Below are positions 36,771-46,100 of a DNA stretch of 64,000 bases, in pieces. The stretch spans positions 62,001-126,000 of the forward strand of contig CAITIE010000032.1 of NCBI GenBank assembly GCA_903892355.1, written 5' to 3'. The notes beneath the pieces were generated by a model. It saw only the letters and a program-made list of their open reading frames with translations. It searched no databases and was not told the DNA's origin. Position 1 is the stretch's first letter. The number at the start of each line of letters is the position of its first letter. Origin of the DNA: an uncultured Pirellula sp. Its GTDB lineage: Bacteria; Planctomycetota; Planctomycetia; Pirellulales; Pirellulaceae. Made by a program: the position numbers and the translations under genes.

Positions 36771-37745
36771 TTCGCGGACTTGATACTCTAGCCGTTCGTC
36801 GTCGGAGATGTTTCCGTCCTCGTTCCCAAGGGTTGATTGCTCAACTTCGAGCTGGGGCTCGTCGTGTCTTCCTTCCCAATCATTACCTATTCTACGGGAT
36901 TGAAGCCTTCCTGCGAGGTGACCTGCGGCCACGCTGCCGTAGTATGCAGGAAAGGAAATCGGTGGGAAGATTGTCCCTGCAGCGCCACCCACATACGTCC
37001 CATAAGCTGGATAGAGAACGTTGTAGGCCTGACGTTGGAGTTCCGGATCGTGAAGGCTCGTCTCCCCGTAATCCATCACGTCGGAGGTCGCGATCGATTC
37101 GTGGTACAACGGAACAACAGGCAAGGCGTACAGCGCAGCATAAGTCCCTTGAAAACAACGCCTCGAGAAATCCTTGGCATGCGCGGCTTCATGCAACGCA
37201 ATCGCCGGCACATCGCTGTACAAATGGACGGTGTTGGTGAAGGGATTGAAGTGGTCGCCACCAAACAGTCGCCCAGGCACGATCGCTTCGCCCAGAACGC
37301 TGAATGTTCCAAACGTGTATCGCCATGGCCAAGCGACGCTTCGATTCTTGCTGAGCCGGCGAAAATCATCGAAGGGGCGATACTGATTCAGCCGAACCTT
37401 CACGTGCTGCAAGTGGTTCTCTTCGAGGTACCCCGCGAGAACCTGCTCGGTCTCGGCTGAGATAGCGTGGTTCTCGATCTTGCGGTTCCAAAAGAGCAGT
37501 TTTGAGGGGATACCAATCACCCAACCAATTGTGTCGATCACGGGGCGCGGTTTTCCTCGCTCGATCGGCAACGCATTGGCTTGCAGCAACTCAGGAGCGA
37601 CATACTGCCGAGTGATGTCGATTCGCTTTGGGGACAGCGGATGGCAACCGAGCGTTGGAAGCGTTGCGAATAAAACGAGAGCCAGCAGCCAGATTGATCG
37701 AAGATTGCTGCGCGATCGCGAATGGGCTGCTGCTTGTGTTTCCAT
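36768..37745 (-). CDS. Lipoprotein with an HEXXH zincin motif, family unknown
   Basis: 325 residues. The signal peptide WLLALVLFATLPTLGC ends at a lipobox cysteine, so the protein is membrane-anchored outside the cytoplasm. VPAIALHEAAHAKDF holds HEAAH (H185, E186, H189), the zinc-binding and catalytic motif of many metallopeptidases. Downstream acidic residues (for example in YHESIATSDVMDYGE) could provide the third ligand. Gly/Tyr/Ala-rich and acidic stretches fill the C-terminus. I cannot name the family. It lies about 60 bases downstream of a PEGA-domain lipoprotein on the same strand, probably one operon. Confidence 0.7.
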   Translation of the reverse strand: METQAAAHSRSRSNLRSIWLLALVLFATLPTLGCHPLSPKRIDITRQYVAPELLQANALPIERGKPRPVIDTIGWVIGIPSKLLFWNRKIENHAISAETEQVLAGYLEENHLQHVKVRLNQYRPFDDFRRLSKNRSVAWPWRYTFGTFSVLGEAIVPGRLFGGDHFNPFTNTVHLYSDVPAIALHEAAHAKDFSRRCFQGTYAALYALPVVPLYHESIATSDVMDYGETSLHDPELQRQAYNVLYPAYGTYVGGAAGTIFPPISFPAYYGSVAAGHLAGRLQSRRIGNDWEGRHDEPQLEVEQSTLGNEDGNISDDERLEYQVRE

Positions 37746-37804
37746 TATGCGCCTCGGCAATCGAAAGGCATCGAATCGATCGCCGTAAGTAGTGTTCTAG
37801 GGAA

Positions 37805-38524
37805 TTACTCACTAGGTGGTCGGAAGCCACCGCCTGGCGTGACCTCGGTCGATGGAAGGCTTAATGGTGCTCCGTAAGGGAAAAAGAGATCTCGAAGCCA
37901 TCCGCTTGTGCTTTGGGTACTGGCTGGAGCTGGGTACCCGCTGGCGACAGGAGGCGCATACGGTGGAACCACGACTGGGGTCGTCGGGACCAAGATCGGA
38001 GGTACCGGCTGTGTCGCCGTTGGCGGAGGCGTTACCGCGACCCCCTGGCTCGCCTGCAAACGCAGTTGTTCCCCGGTGGCGACCAGTGCATCGTTGGGGA
38101 CTTCCAGGTCGGGTGTCATCTGCACATCGATGATCCGCTCATCCCTCTGTTCAAACGGCCATACGGTATCCGAGATAAAGTCGAGCGGAGGTATCTGGTA
38201 CCACGGCGCATGGATTTTGCGTAGGAATTTCTCTGTCCTATACCCGTCTTTGACAACTTCGATGTTGCGTGTTCCGTAGTAAGTGAATCCGGTCGATACC
38301 GGTGTCAATCCAACGGGTTGCTTGTCGACGTACACCATCGCGCCCGATGGATTCGTTCGAAACGTCATCCGCTTCCGAACACAACCAACCTCGGACGCGA
38401 GCAAAAACGCCAGCGACAGGTATGCTCCGCATCGGGAGAGGCAACGCCAGTGGGGAAAGCACAGCCGCTCGCAACCGCGAATTTGGGAACCGCAAGTGTC
38501 GTGTTCTGAAGAAGGTCGTCTCAT
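37805..38524 (-). CDS. PEGA-domain lipoprotein
   Basis: 239 residues. The N-terminus is a lipoprotein signal (YLSLAFLLASEVGC). The PEGA domain follows: FRTNPSGAMVYVDKQPVGLTP and YYGTRNIEVVKDGYRT, the usual beta-hairpin repeats of about 60-70 residues. An aromatic stretch and a Pro-rich, low-complexity C-terminus follow (TPPPTATQPVPPILVP). PEGA domains are surface-associated and have no known enzyme activity. It heads a probable operon with the HEXXH lipoprotein gene downstream. Confidence 0.85.
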   Translation of the reverse strand: MRRPSSEHDTCGSQIRGCERLCFPHWRCLSRCGAYLSLAFLLASEVGCVRKRMTFRTNPSGAMVYVDKQPVGLTPVSTGFTYYGTRNIEVVKDGYRTEKFLRKIHAPWYQIPPLDFISDTVWPFEQRDERIIDVQMTPDLEVPNDALVATGEQLRLQASQGVAVTPPPTATQPVPPILVPTTPVVVPPYAPPVASGYPAPASTQSTSGWLRDLFFPYGAPLSLPSTEVTPGGGFRPPSE

Positions 38525-38824
38525 GGCTCGGGACTATAGGCTTTGCCCCGTCGCCGCATCAAGAGAGCTTCTGCCCCGGCGTCCTTCGAACCCGCTACGG
38601 TCTCCCTTTGGATGTGCCAACTTTTCAATTCTATGCGTCATAATTTCAAACGTAGAACATCTGTATTGGAGTCCGCCCGGGAATTGCCAACCCGCCTTTC
38701 CAAGCCTTTCGGTCGGCAACGGATTTACCGAAGTGCCGATTGATTTGATGGCACGACGGTTGCATAATGTCGGGCGGTGTGAAAAACTTACAAAACAGGT
38801 GCCGTTTGGATACGGTTCCCGCCT
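38525..38824. other. Divergent spacer between lipoprotein and acyltransferase genes
   Basis: These 300 bases separate divergent genes and should hold two promoters. An open frame crosses it on the plus strand (38283-38891) but it also overlaps the PEGA gene in antisense and has no protein-like composition. Nothing else is seen. Confidence 0.35.
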
Positions 38825-39553
38825 TTGGATTGCCTCGCTGAGCGATTCAGGGCATTTACCTATCGCTGGAGCGCACGCTTGGCCGTTTTAACCAACCTTA
38901 CCGCCCGAAAGCTATCGCCGAGCCATCTGGATGCTCAGTCTCCGATGTGCAAGCTGACCGGCCAGAGCTTGGCTTTGCTGGCTAAGCTGGTCAGTGGATT
39001 CACCGTGCGTTGGATCGGATCCGAGCCTGATATTTGCCAGCGTGTTTACTTCGCGAACCACACAAGCCACCTGGACGCGGTCGTTCTTTGGGCGAGTCTA
39101 CCCGGCCAGCTTCGCCAATGGACTCGACCTGTGGCAGCCGAGGATTACTGGGGCCAAGGTGCGGTGCGCAGGTTCCTCGCCCGATCCTTCAATGCGATTT
39201 TAATCGATCGCAAGCAAATCAAGGTCCATCAGAGCCCGGTCGACCTGATGCTGCGTGAGATAGGGGACTCCTACTCATTGATCGTTTTCCCCGAAGGTAG
39301 CCGGGCTGTCGATGGCGAAATGGGTGAGTTCAAAAGCGGGCTCTACTACTTGGCAAAAAAACGCCCCGACCTTGAATTGGTCCCTGTGTACATGGACAAC
39401 ATGAATCGGATCCTGCCTCGAGGTGAGTTCATGCCGGTCCCTCTGCTGAGTTCCATCTCGATCGGTGCTCCGATTTTTCTGGAAAGCGGTGAATCCAAGC
39501 ACGACTTCCTCGAGCGTGCGATGCGCGCCGTCAAAGTACTCAAAGAACGCTAG
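38825..39553 (+). CDS. PlsC-type lysophospholipid acyltransferase
   Basis: 242 residues of a glycerolipid acyltransferase. Motif I is NHTSHLD (N78 to D84, with the catalytic His-Asp) and motif III is FPEGSR (155-160). These place it in the 1-acyl-glycerol-3-phosphate acyltransferase superfamily, active at the cytoplasmic membrane face. The start is uncertain: TTG at 38825 gives the full length, while ATG at 38945 would remove the first 40 residues. No strong Shine-Dalgarno distinguishes them. It is a single gene, upstream of the formylglycine-generating enzyme. Confidence 0.85.
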   Translation: MDCLAERFRAFTYRWSARLAVLTNLTARKLSPSHLDAQSPMCKLTGQSLALLAKLVSGFTVRWIGSEPDICQRVYFANHTSHLDAVVLWASLPGQLRQWTRPVAAEDYWGQGAVRRFLARSFNAILIDRKQIKVHQSPVDLMLREIGDSYSLIVFPEGSRAVDGEMGEFKSGLYYLAKKRPDLELVPVYMDNMNRILPRGEFMPVPLLSSISIGAPIFLESGESKHDFLERAMRAVKVLKER

Positions 39554-39606
39554 TCGCTTGCCTGAAAGCTACTTTCAACGGCATGCGTCCGCACCGCGAG
39601 CCGCGG

Positions 39607-39656
39607 GTTGAGTAGCACAAGGCCGATAGACGTTGAGTAGCACAAGGCCGATAGAC
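39607..39656 (+). repeat. Perfect 25-bp tandem duplication
   Basis: Two exact copies of a 25-base unit that starts GTTGAGTAGCACAAGG (39607-39631 and 39632-39656) sit between the acyltransferase and formylglycine-generating-enzyme genes. No inverted repeat of note is within the unit. Confidence 0.95.
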
Positions 39657-39733
39657 ACAGTCGAACGACCTGTTCAAAAAATCGTAGCGGAATGGCGCGA
39701 GCCATCCGGTGATCCCGTATCCTTGAGAGTTCC

Positions 39734-41023
39734 ATGCCGAAACCTTCGCAATCGAAATCGCGACCCAATCCATCATCGCGAGCTGCAAACGCCGGAGCAC
39801 CGAGTGCTACCGTTCCCAGCTCCCTGTTGCGAACGTGGGGCCCGTGGCTCGCCATCGCCGCAGCGATCGGACTGGCAGTTCTCTTGCTGTCGATGACCAG
39901 TCCATCCGACTCGGCTCGTTCAAAATCGGAAACCGAAAAAACAGTCTCGAACCAAACGAACCCCGCTCTCAATAACCCGTCGTCCGAAACCGTCGATGCT
40001 GCGATGTTGTCCGGGTTTCAGCCGACAAAGGAAAACATCGATAGGCCCAAAGACTCGGCACCCCTTGGAATGGTGTGGATTCCCGGTGGCGAGTTTTCAA
40101 TGGGGAGCGACCATCGCAGCGAGTCGCTGTGCGGACTCCCCGGTATCACCAATGATGCCGTGCCGATTCATCGTGTGTACGTCGATGGATTCTGGATGGA
40201 TGCAACCGAAGTGACCAACGCGCAGTTCCGTGAATTTGTCGAAGCCACCGGCTATGTCACCGTCGCCGAGATCAAGCCGACCGCCGAGGAGTTCCCCACG
40301 GCCCCACCCGAGAACCTCATCGCTGGATCGACGGTATTTCGGCCCACCAATGGTCCGGTAGAATTTGACAACTACTTGCAATGGTGGAGTTATGTACCCG
40401 GTGCTGATTGGCGTCACCCGACCGGTGTCGATAGTTCAATCGATGGCCGCGATGAGTACCCTGTCGTCCAAGTCGCTTACGAAGACGCGGAGGCTTACGC
40501 GAAGTGGGCTAAAAAACGTTTGCCAACCGAAGCCGAGTGGGAGTTCGCTGCCCGGGGTGGGAAATCGGGCCAGCTCTATGCGTGGGGGAATGAGATCAAG
40601 CTGGATGGCGAGTACCAAGCCAACATCTATCAAGGTCGCTTTCCCGTGTCGGGCGGCGATAGCGCGCTCGATGGCTTTGCCGGGATCGCGCCCATTCAAA
40701 AATACCCAGCGAATCCCTACGGGCTCTTCGATATGGGTGGAAACGTATGGGAGTGGGTTAGCGATTGGTACCGGCACGACTATTACGCGAGGCTTCATTC
40801 GACCGGCAAAGTCACCCGCAATCCAAAAGGCCCCGAGGATTCTTTAGATCCAATCGAACCAGACCAAAAGAAACGGGTCCACCGCGGTGGCTCGTTCCTC
40901 TGCAGCGATCTCTACTGCACCCGCTATATGGTCGGCACGCGAGGCAAAGGTGAAGTCCGCACTGCGAGCAATCACTGCGGATTTCGCTGCGTCAAGGATA
41001 GGGCCGCAACCGGCACCCGTTGA
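39734..41023 (+). CDS. Formylglycine-generating enzyme (sulfatase activator)
   Basis: 429 residues. A short membrane segment (WGPWLAIAAAIGLAVLLLSM) near residues 35-55 anchors it; the FGE domain begins at MVWIPGGEFSMGSDHRSE and ends at SNHCGFRCVKD. Other landmarks are YVDGFWMDATEVTNAQFREF, KRLPTEAEWEFAARGG, GGNVWEWVSDWYRH and RGGSFLCSDLYCTRY. The two active-site cysteines needed for copper-dependent oxidation are present as C390 and C395, with the same five-residue spacing as in human FGE, so this is probably a true sulfatase-activating enzyme rather than an EgtB or ergothioneine relative. No sulfatase gene lies in the window. Confidence 0.93.
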   Translation: MPKPSQSKSRPNPSSRAANAGAPSATVPSSLLRTWGPWLAIAAAIGLAVLLLSMTSPSDSARSKSETEKTVSNQTNPALNNPSSETVDAAMLSGFQPTKENIDRPKDSAPLGMVWIPGGEFSMGSDHRSESLCGLPGITNDAVPIHRVYVDGFWMDATEVTNAQFREFVEATGYVTVAEIKPTAEEFPTAPPENLIAGSTVFRPTNGPVEFDNYLQWWSYVPGADWRHPTGVDSSIDGRDEYPVVQVAYEDAEAYAKWAKKRLPTEAEWEFAARGGKSGQLYAWGNEIKLDGEYQANIYQGRFPVSGGDSALDGFAGIAPIQKYPANPYGLFDMGGNVWEWVSDWYRHDYYARLHSTGKVTRNPKGPEDSLDPIEPDQKKRVHRGGSFLCSDLYCTRYMVGTRGKGEVRTASNHCGFRCVKDRAATGTR

Positions 41024-41228
41024 CTCTTGGATTCTGAATCATCGATTCGATTTGCAGCGATTCGATTTGCATCGATTGATGCACCTCGACTTCGATCGAT
41101 TCAAAGTCCCAAAACGCGTTCTCAAGGCCTGTCGAAACGTTGTGTCTCGTCTCACTGCGATTATCATAAAATCCACAACTGGTGGCTTCGGTGGCCATAT
41201 TCTTCTTGATTCATGAAGGCAACCTTTG

Positions 41229-42791
41229 ATGAAACCCACGATCGCATCCTTGGCTTTGAAGGGCTTGTTGCTAGCGAGCCTCGGTACCGTCTCCGCTCCA
41301 GCCAGAGTTACCGCCCAAGACGCTGCGCAAGGGGCTCCGGCGGACACGCCTCCCGCTGAAAAGGTCGTGGATAATCGTCCTGAAATCAAAAGCAGTATCA
41401 CTGAGCACAAGATCACCATCGCGGGCCAGTCGGTCTCGTACCGCGCGGAAGCGGGGAAAATGCCGCTCAAGGACGATGCAGGAAAATTGAAGGCCGAGGT
41501 CTTCTTCGTCGCCTACACCAGAACCGGGGTGCCCGCGAAAAACAGACCGGTCACCTTCTGCTTCAACGGAGGACCTGGCAGCAGCAGCGTCTGGCTGCAC
41601 TTGGGCATGTTGGGTCCCAAGCGGATTCGGTTCCCGGATGATGCCAAGCCATTGACTCCTCCTTACACGCTCGAAGAGAACCCATGGAGCCTCCTCGATG
41701 TCACGGATCTGGTGTTCATCGACCCAGTGAGTACGGGTTACTCCCGCCCCGCCGAAGGTGAAGGCAAAGAGCAGTTTCATGGCTTTGAAGAAGATGTCCG
41801 CAGCGTCGGTCAGTGCATCTACGATTGGACCAGCCGGAATCAACGCTGGGCCAGTGCCAAGCTCCTCCTCGGTGAAAGCTACGGTGGAATTCGCGCTGCT
41901 GGACTCGCTGGGCATTTGCAAGACCGATATTTCATGGAACTCAATGGTATCGTCGTGGTATCCGGCGCGATCAACTTTCAAACATTGCGATTCGGGCCCG
42001 GCAACGATCTTCCTAACATCGCTTTCTTACCCACCTACACAGCAACCGCATGGTACCATAAAGCCCTCGCGCCCCAGTTGTTGGCGATGCCAGTCGCCGA
42101 GGTCGTAAAACGGGCCGAAGCTTTTGCGAAAGGCCCCTACGCGTCGGCCCTCTTCCAAGGGACCTCGCTCTCGGCGGAAACGGCAAACCAAATTGCCGAC
42201 GAACTAGCTCTCCTCACGGGATTGTCCAAAGATTTTGTGACCAAAGCCAACCTGCGAATCGATATGGACCGATTCGCGAAAGAATTGCTGCGACCGCGAA
42301 GTCGCACCGTGGGACGTTACGATAGCCGCTATCAAGGGATTGATCGCGATGACGCGGGTGATGGCTACGAATACGATGCCAGCGGCGCTGCGATCTTCGG
42401 GCCCTTTACCGCCACCTTCAATGATTACGTACGCAGCGAACTAAAGTACCAGGATGATCGTGTCTATGAAATTTTGACGGGTAATGTGCAGCCCTGGAGC
42501 TACAAGCGATTCGAAGGGCGATTCGTGGACGCTACCGAGACGCTGCGCAAAGCCATGACGCAAAATCCGTTTCTGAAGGTTTTTCTTGCATGCGGGTACT
42601 ATGATCTCGCCACACCCCACTTCGCGATGATGTACACCGCCGATCATTTGCAGCTCGATGAAAGCTTGCGAGCGAACGTGAATTTCGGATTCTATGAAGG
42701 GGGACACATGATGTATGTCCATCAGCCCTCTCTCGAAAGTCTGCGCAGCGATCTGTTAAAGTTTTATGAGACCGCCGTCCCCAAAAAGTAA
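41229..42791 (+). CDS. Secreted serine carboxypeptidase-like protein (peptidase S10)
   Basis: 520 residues with a signal peptide (GLLLASLGTVSAPARVTAQ). S10 motifs are FCFNGGPGSSSVWLHLG, the nucleophile elbow LLLGESYGG (S217), the catalytic Asp region CGYYDLATPH and the His region YEGGHMMYVHQPS. It removes C-terminal residues from peptides in the periplasm or outside. A TTG immediately before (41226) is in frame, but the ATG at 41229 is the natural start. It is a single gene. Confidence 0.92.
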   Translation: MKPTIASLALKGLLLASLGTVSAPARVTAQDAAQGAPADTPPAEKVVDNRPEIKSSITEHKITIAGQSVSYRAEAGKMPLKDDAGKLKAEVFFVAYTRTGVPAKNRPVTFCFNGGPGSSSVWLHLGMLGPKRIRFPDDAKPLTPPYTLEENPWSLLDVTDLVFIDPVSTGYSRPAEGEGKEQFHGFEEDVRSVGQCIYDWTSRNQRWASAKLLLGESYGGIRAAGLAGHLQDRYFMELNGIVVVSGAINFQTLRFGPGNDLPNIAFLPTYTATAWYHKALAPQLLAMPVAEVVKRAEAFAKGPYASALFQGTSLSAETANQIADELALLTGLSKDFVTKANLRIDMDRFAKELLRPRSRTVGRYDSRYQGIDRDDAGDGYEYDASGAAIFGPFTATFNDYVRSELKYQDDRVYEILTGNVQPWSYKRFEGRFVDATETLRKAMTQNPFLKVFLACGYYDLATPHFAMMYTADHLQLDESLRANVNFGFYEGGHMMYVHQPSLESLRSDLLKFYETAVPKK

Positions 42792-43199
42792 AGGGGCTAT
42801 GCGATCACGCAGCTGGTGGTTGCTCGTTACAACAGTCCGTCGCCAAGCGAATCGGGCTGGAACGCATGCTCCACCATTTACCCCTCGAGCGCTCGCCGGT
42901 AGGAAATGAATACCATCGGAGAATGCCTCGTTAGGTCTCCATTTTTCGCAATCAAGCATGTCAAAATAATGCTTGGTTTCGTTGCGGATTTATAGTTTGC
43001 GAATTGTCTAAGGATTTCTTGCAACCAGGGTCGCAGCAGCATTGACGTGGTGTGTTGCAGGTCCGATATTGAGGGGATCTGTCTATCACATTCACGTTCC
43101 ATGTGCGTGTCCTAAACAGCTGGACATCGATCGGCGGGTCGAACGTGTGCCACGCTCTTTCATGTCGGTACCATCCTCCTATCCAAGGAAGCTTAGGCC
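42792..43199. other. Gene-free region of 408 bases before the subtilase gene
   Basis: It must carry the subtilase promoter. A 7-bp inverted repeat (CAAGCAT/ATGCTTG, 42953-42975, 9-base loop) is the only local structure noticed and it lacks a T-run. Short open frames on the minus strand here look non-coding. Confidence 0.35.
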
Positions 43200-46100
43200 A
43201 TGTCGAGCAAGCGTAAATTAAGCACCGGTCGTTCGCTGAGAAATGGCTCTGGCCGAAGTTCGCTTCAGCTCCGAAGGCTCTCGCAGGGATTCGAGCAGCT
43301 TGAACTACGGCGGTTGATGGCGGCGGACCTGAACTGGTCTACACGTCCGATCGTAGGAGAGTACACCCCGAACGAAATCTTGGTTCAATACTTACCCGGC
43401 GCAAACGCGGCCCAACGCGGTATCGCCCGCGCAGCGACGAACGGTTCCGTCTCGGAACAAATCTTTACCAAGACCATGCAGGCAGCTGGCCTCGGGCAGA
43501 TGGAAAGAGTGACGCTCGGCAACGGCGTGGCCGTACCTCAAGCGATCGCGGCTCTCGCGAACAACCCTTTCGTGGCGTACGCAGAACCCAATTACCTTTA
43601 CAAGCCCGCTCTCGTAAGCAACGACACGTACTACACCAATGGTTCCCTTTGGGGGATGTACGGGGACGACACACCATCGGCGGTCGGACCAGCCGGAACG
43701 ACCAACACGTTCGGCAGTCAAGCGGAGAAAGCATGGAGCGACAATATCGTTGGCAAATCGAGCGTGGTCGTGGGAATCATCGATGAAGGCGTCCAGGTCA
43801 CTCACCCCGATTTGGTGAACAACATCTGGGTTAATCCCTACGAGACACCCAATGATGGCATCGACAATGACGGAAATGGCTATGTCGATGACACCAATGG
43901 ATGGGACTTTGTGAACAACGACAAGACGGTTTACGACGCGGGCGGAGACTCTCACGGCACGCACGTGGCTGGCACCATCGGTGGCGATGGCGGAAACGGA
44001 GCTGGTGTCGTAGGTGTCAACTGGGATGTAACGATGATCTCAACCAAGTTCCTTGGAACCAACGGTGGATCGACAGCCAACGCAGTCAAAGCCCTCGATT
44101 ACTTGACCGATCTCAAATCGCGTCATGGTCTCAATATCGTAGCGACGAATAATTCATGGGGTGGAGGAGGGTACTCGCAATCACTCCACGATGCGATTAT
44201 CCGAAGCGCGAAGAGCAATATCCTCTTCGTGGCTGCAGCCGGAAATTCGACGACGAATAACGACACCACCGCTTCCTACCCGTCAAACTACAGCACGGCC
44301 GTAGGCACAACCACCCAAACGGCTGCAGCTTATGATTCGGTCATCGCCGTTGCGGCGATCAGCAATACGGGGGCTATTGCGAGTTTTTCGAGCTATGGTG
44401 CCACGACGGTGGATATCGGTGCCCCAGGTGTGAGCATCAATTCTTCAGTGCCAACAAATACGTATGCGAGCTACAACGGCACATCGATGGCCACGCCCCA
44501 CGTGACCGGTGCTGTAGCACTTTTTGCGTCCGTTCAGCCTGCGGGTGTCAGCGCATCGAGCATCAAATCGGCCATCCTGAATAGCGCGGTACCTACTGCG
44601 TCGCTCGCGGGCAAAACACTGACTGGTGGGCGGCTCAACGCCTATGCAGCCTTGCAACAGGCAAGTTCCATCGCGCTCGACAGAAGTGTTTACGGAGCCC
44701 CTGCGACCGCCAGCGTGACCGTCAATTACTCGGCTGCCAATTTGAACGCATCCGTTGCTGACACCATTCAAATCACAGTTCAAAGCTCCAGCGAACTTAC
44801 TCCGGAAGCGATCACCCTAACGGAAACTGGGATCAACACAGGGGTTTTTTCGGGCAGCTTCGGGTTGCTAACGGCTTCTCCCGCAGGGGATGGTCAATTG
44901 GCTGTCTCCAACGGCGACACCATCACGGCGACTTGCACGGCCATCAGTAAATCCACCAGCGCAACCGTGGATTTGATTGCCCCAACGCTATCGAGTGTCA
45001 GCGCAACGCCCCAGCGATTGACCAGTAAAATTGACTGGAACACCAACGAATCCTCGACCACCGTTGTCTTGTATGGGACAAACGCTAACAACCTCGATAA
45101 ATCATCTATCAACACCACTCTCTCGACGGCTCACAGCGCCACTTTGATCGGGTTGCAACCGGGAACTACATACTATTATCAGGTCCAATCTGCGGATGCC
45201 GCGGGGAACACTTCCACATCCTCGGTACTTTCCTTCGCGACCCTTGCCCCCGCAACGCTCTTGTTCGTCGACGACGATCTAGGAGCTGCATACGATGTTT
45301 ACTTTAAGAATGCACTGGCTGCAAATAGCCTCGATTTCGATGTGTGGGATTCGTCGGCAATAGGAAACACTCCCTCATCAACCCAGTTGTCATCGTACCA
45401 AACCGTGATTTGGAATACGGGCTACGATTATTCGACCTCCACCGCAACCCTCGCCGCCGGTCTCTCACCGAGCGAGCAATCGCAAATAGCGGGATACCTC
45501 AATGGCGGTGGCAGGATGCTTATCTCCGGTCAAGACATCTTGTACAACTTTGGTTCCGACGTAAATTCGGCAACGTTTCGCCAGAATTATCTAAAAGTTA
45601 CCGCATTTACCAATGATGCAATCACCGCGAATCATACGGAGGCAGGCGTTGCAGGGGATGCAATCACCAATGGGATGAGCTTGGCCATCGCGAAGCCATC
45701 TGACTATCCATCTCTTTATATCGATGCGTTGTCCCCGGCAGCGGGGGCTACTGGCTTATTGACCCACGGACTCACGACAACCACCAACCCGTTCACCGCG
45801 GTATCGTATCGGGGTGATTACAGCGCTGGCGGTTTCGGAATGGTTTTCCTGTCGGTACCCTTCGAATCGATCAGCACGACGGCCGCAAGTCCGAATAACC
45901 AAACCGTGTTTCTCAAACGGACCCTTGATTTCCTTGCCGGAACCGCGGGTGTCAATGTGTCCGCCCCAAGCGCCCCTGCGACGACCGAAGCGGGCGGCAC
46001 CGTGACCATCCAAGTCTCCTTGCTAGTCCCCCCCACCGCAGACGTTATGATTCCAGTCGCTTCGAGCAATCTTGCGGAAGGAACCCTCAATGTCAGTAGC

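Noticed and set aside
38283-38891. 202-residue open frame on the plus strand between the PEGA and acyltransferase genes
   Set aside because: Overlaps both neighbours, low-complexity start and no recognisable motif.
41271-41981. 236-residue open frame antisense to the S10 carboxypeptidase gene
   Set aside because: Mirror of the S10 active-site region; no independent evidence.
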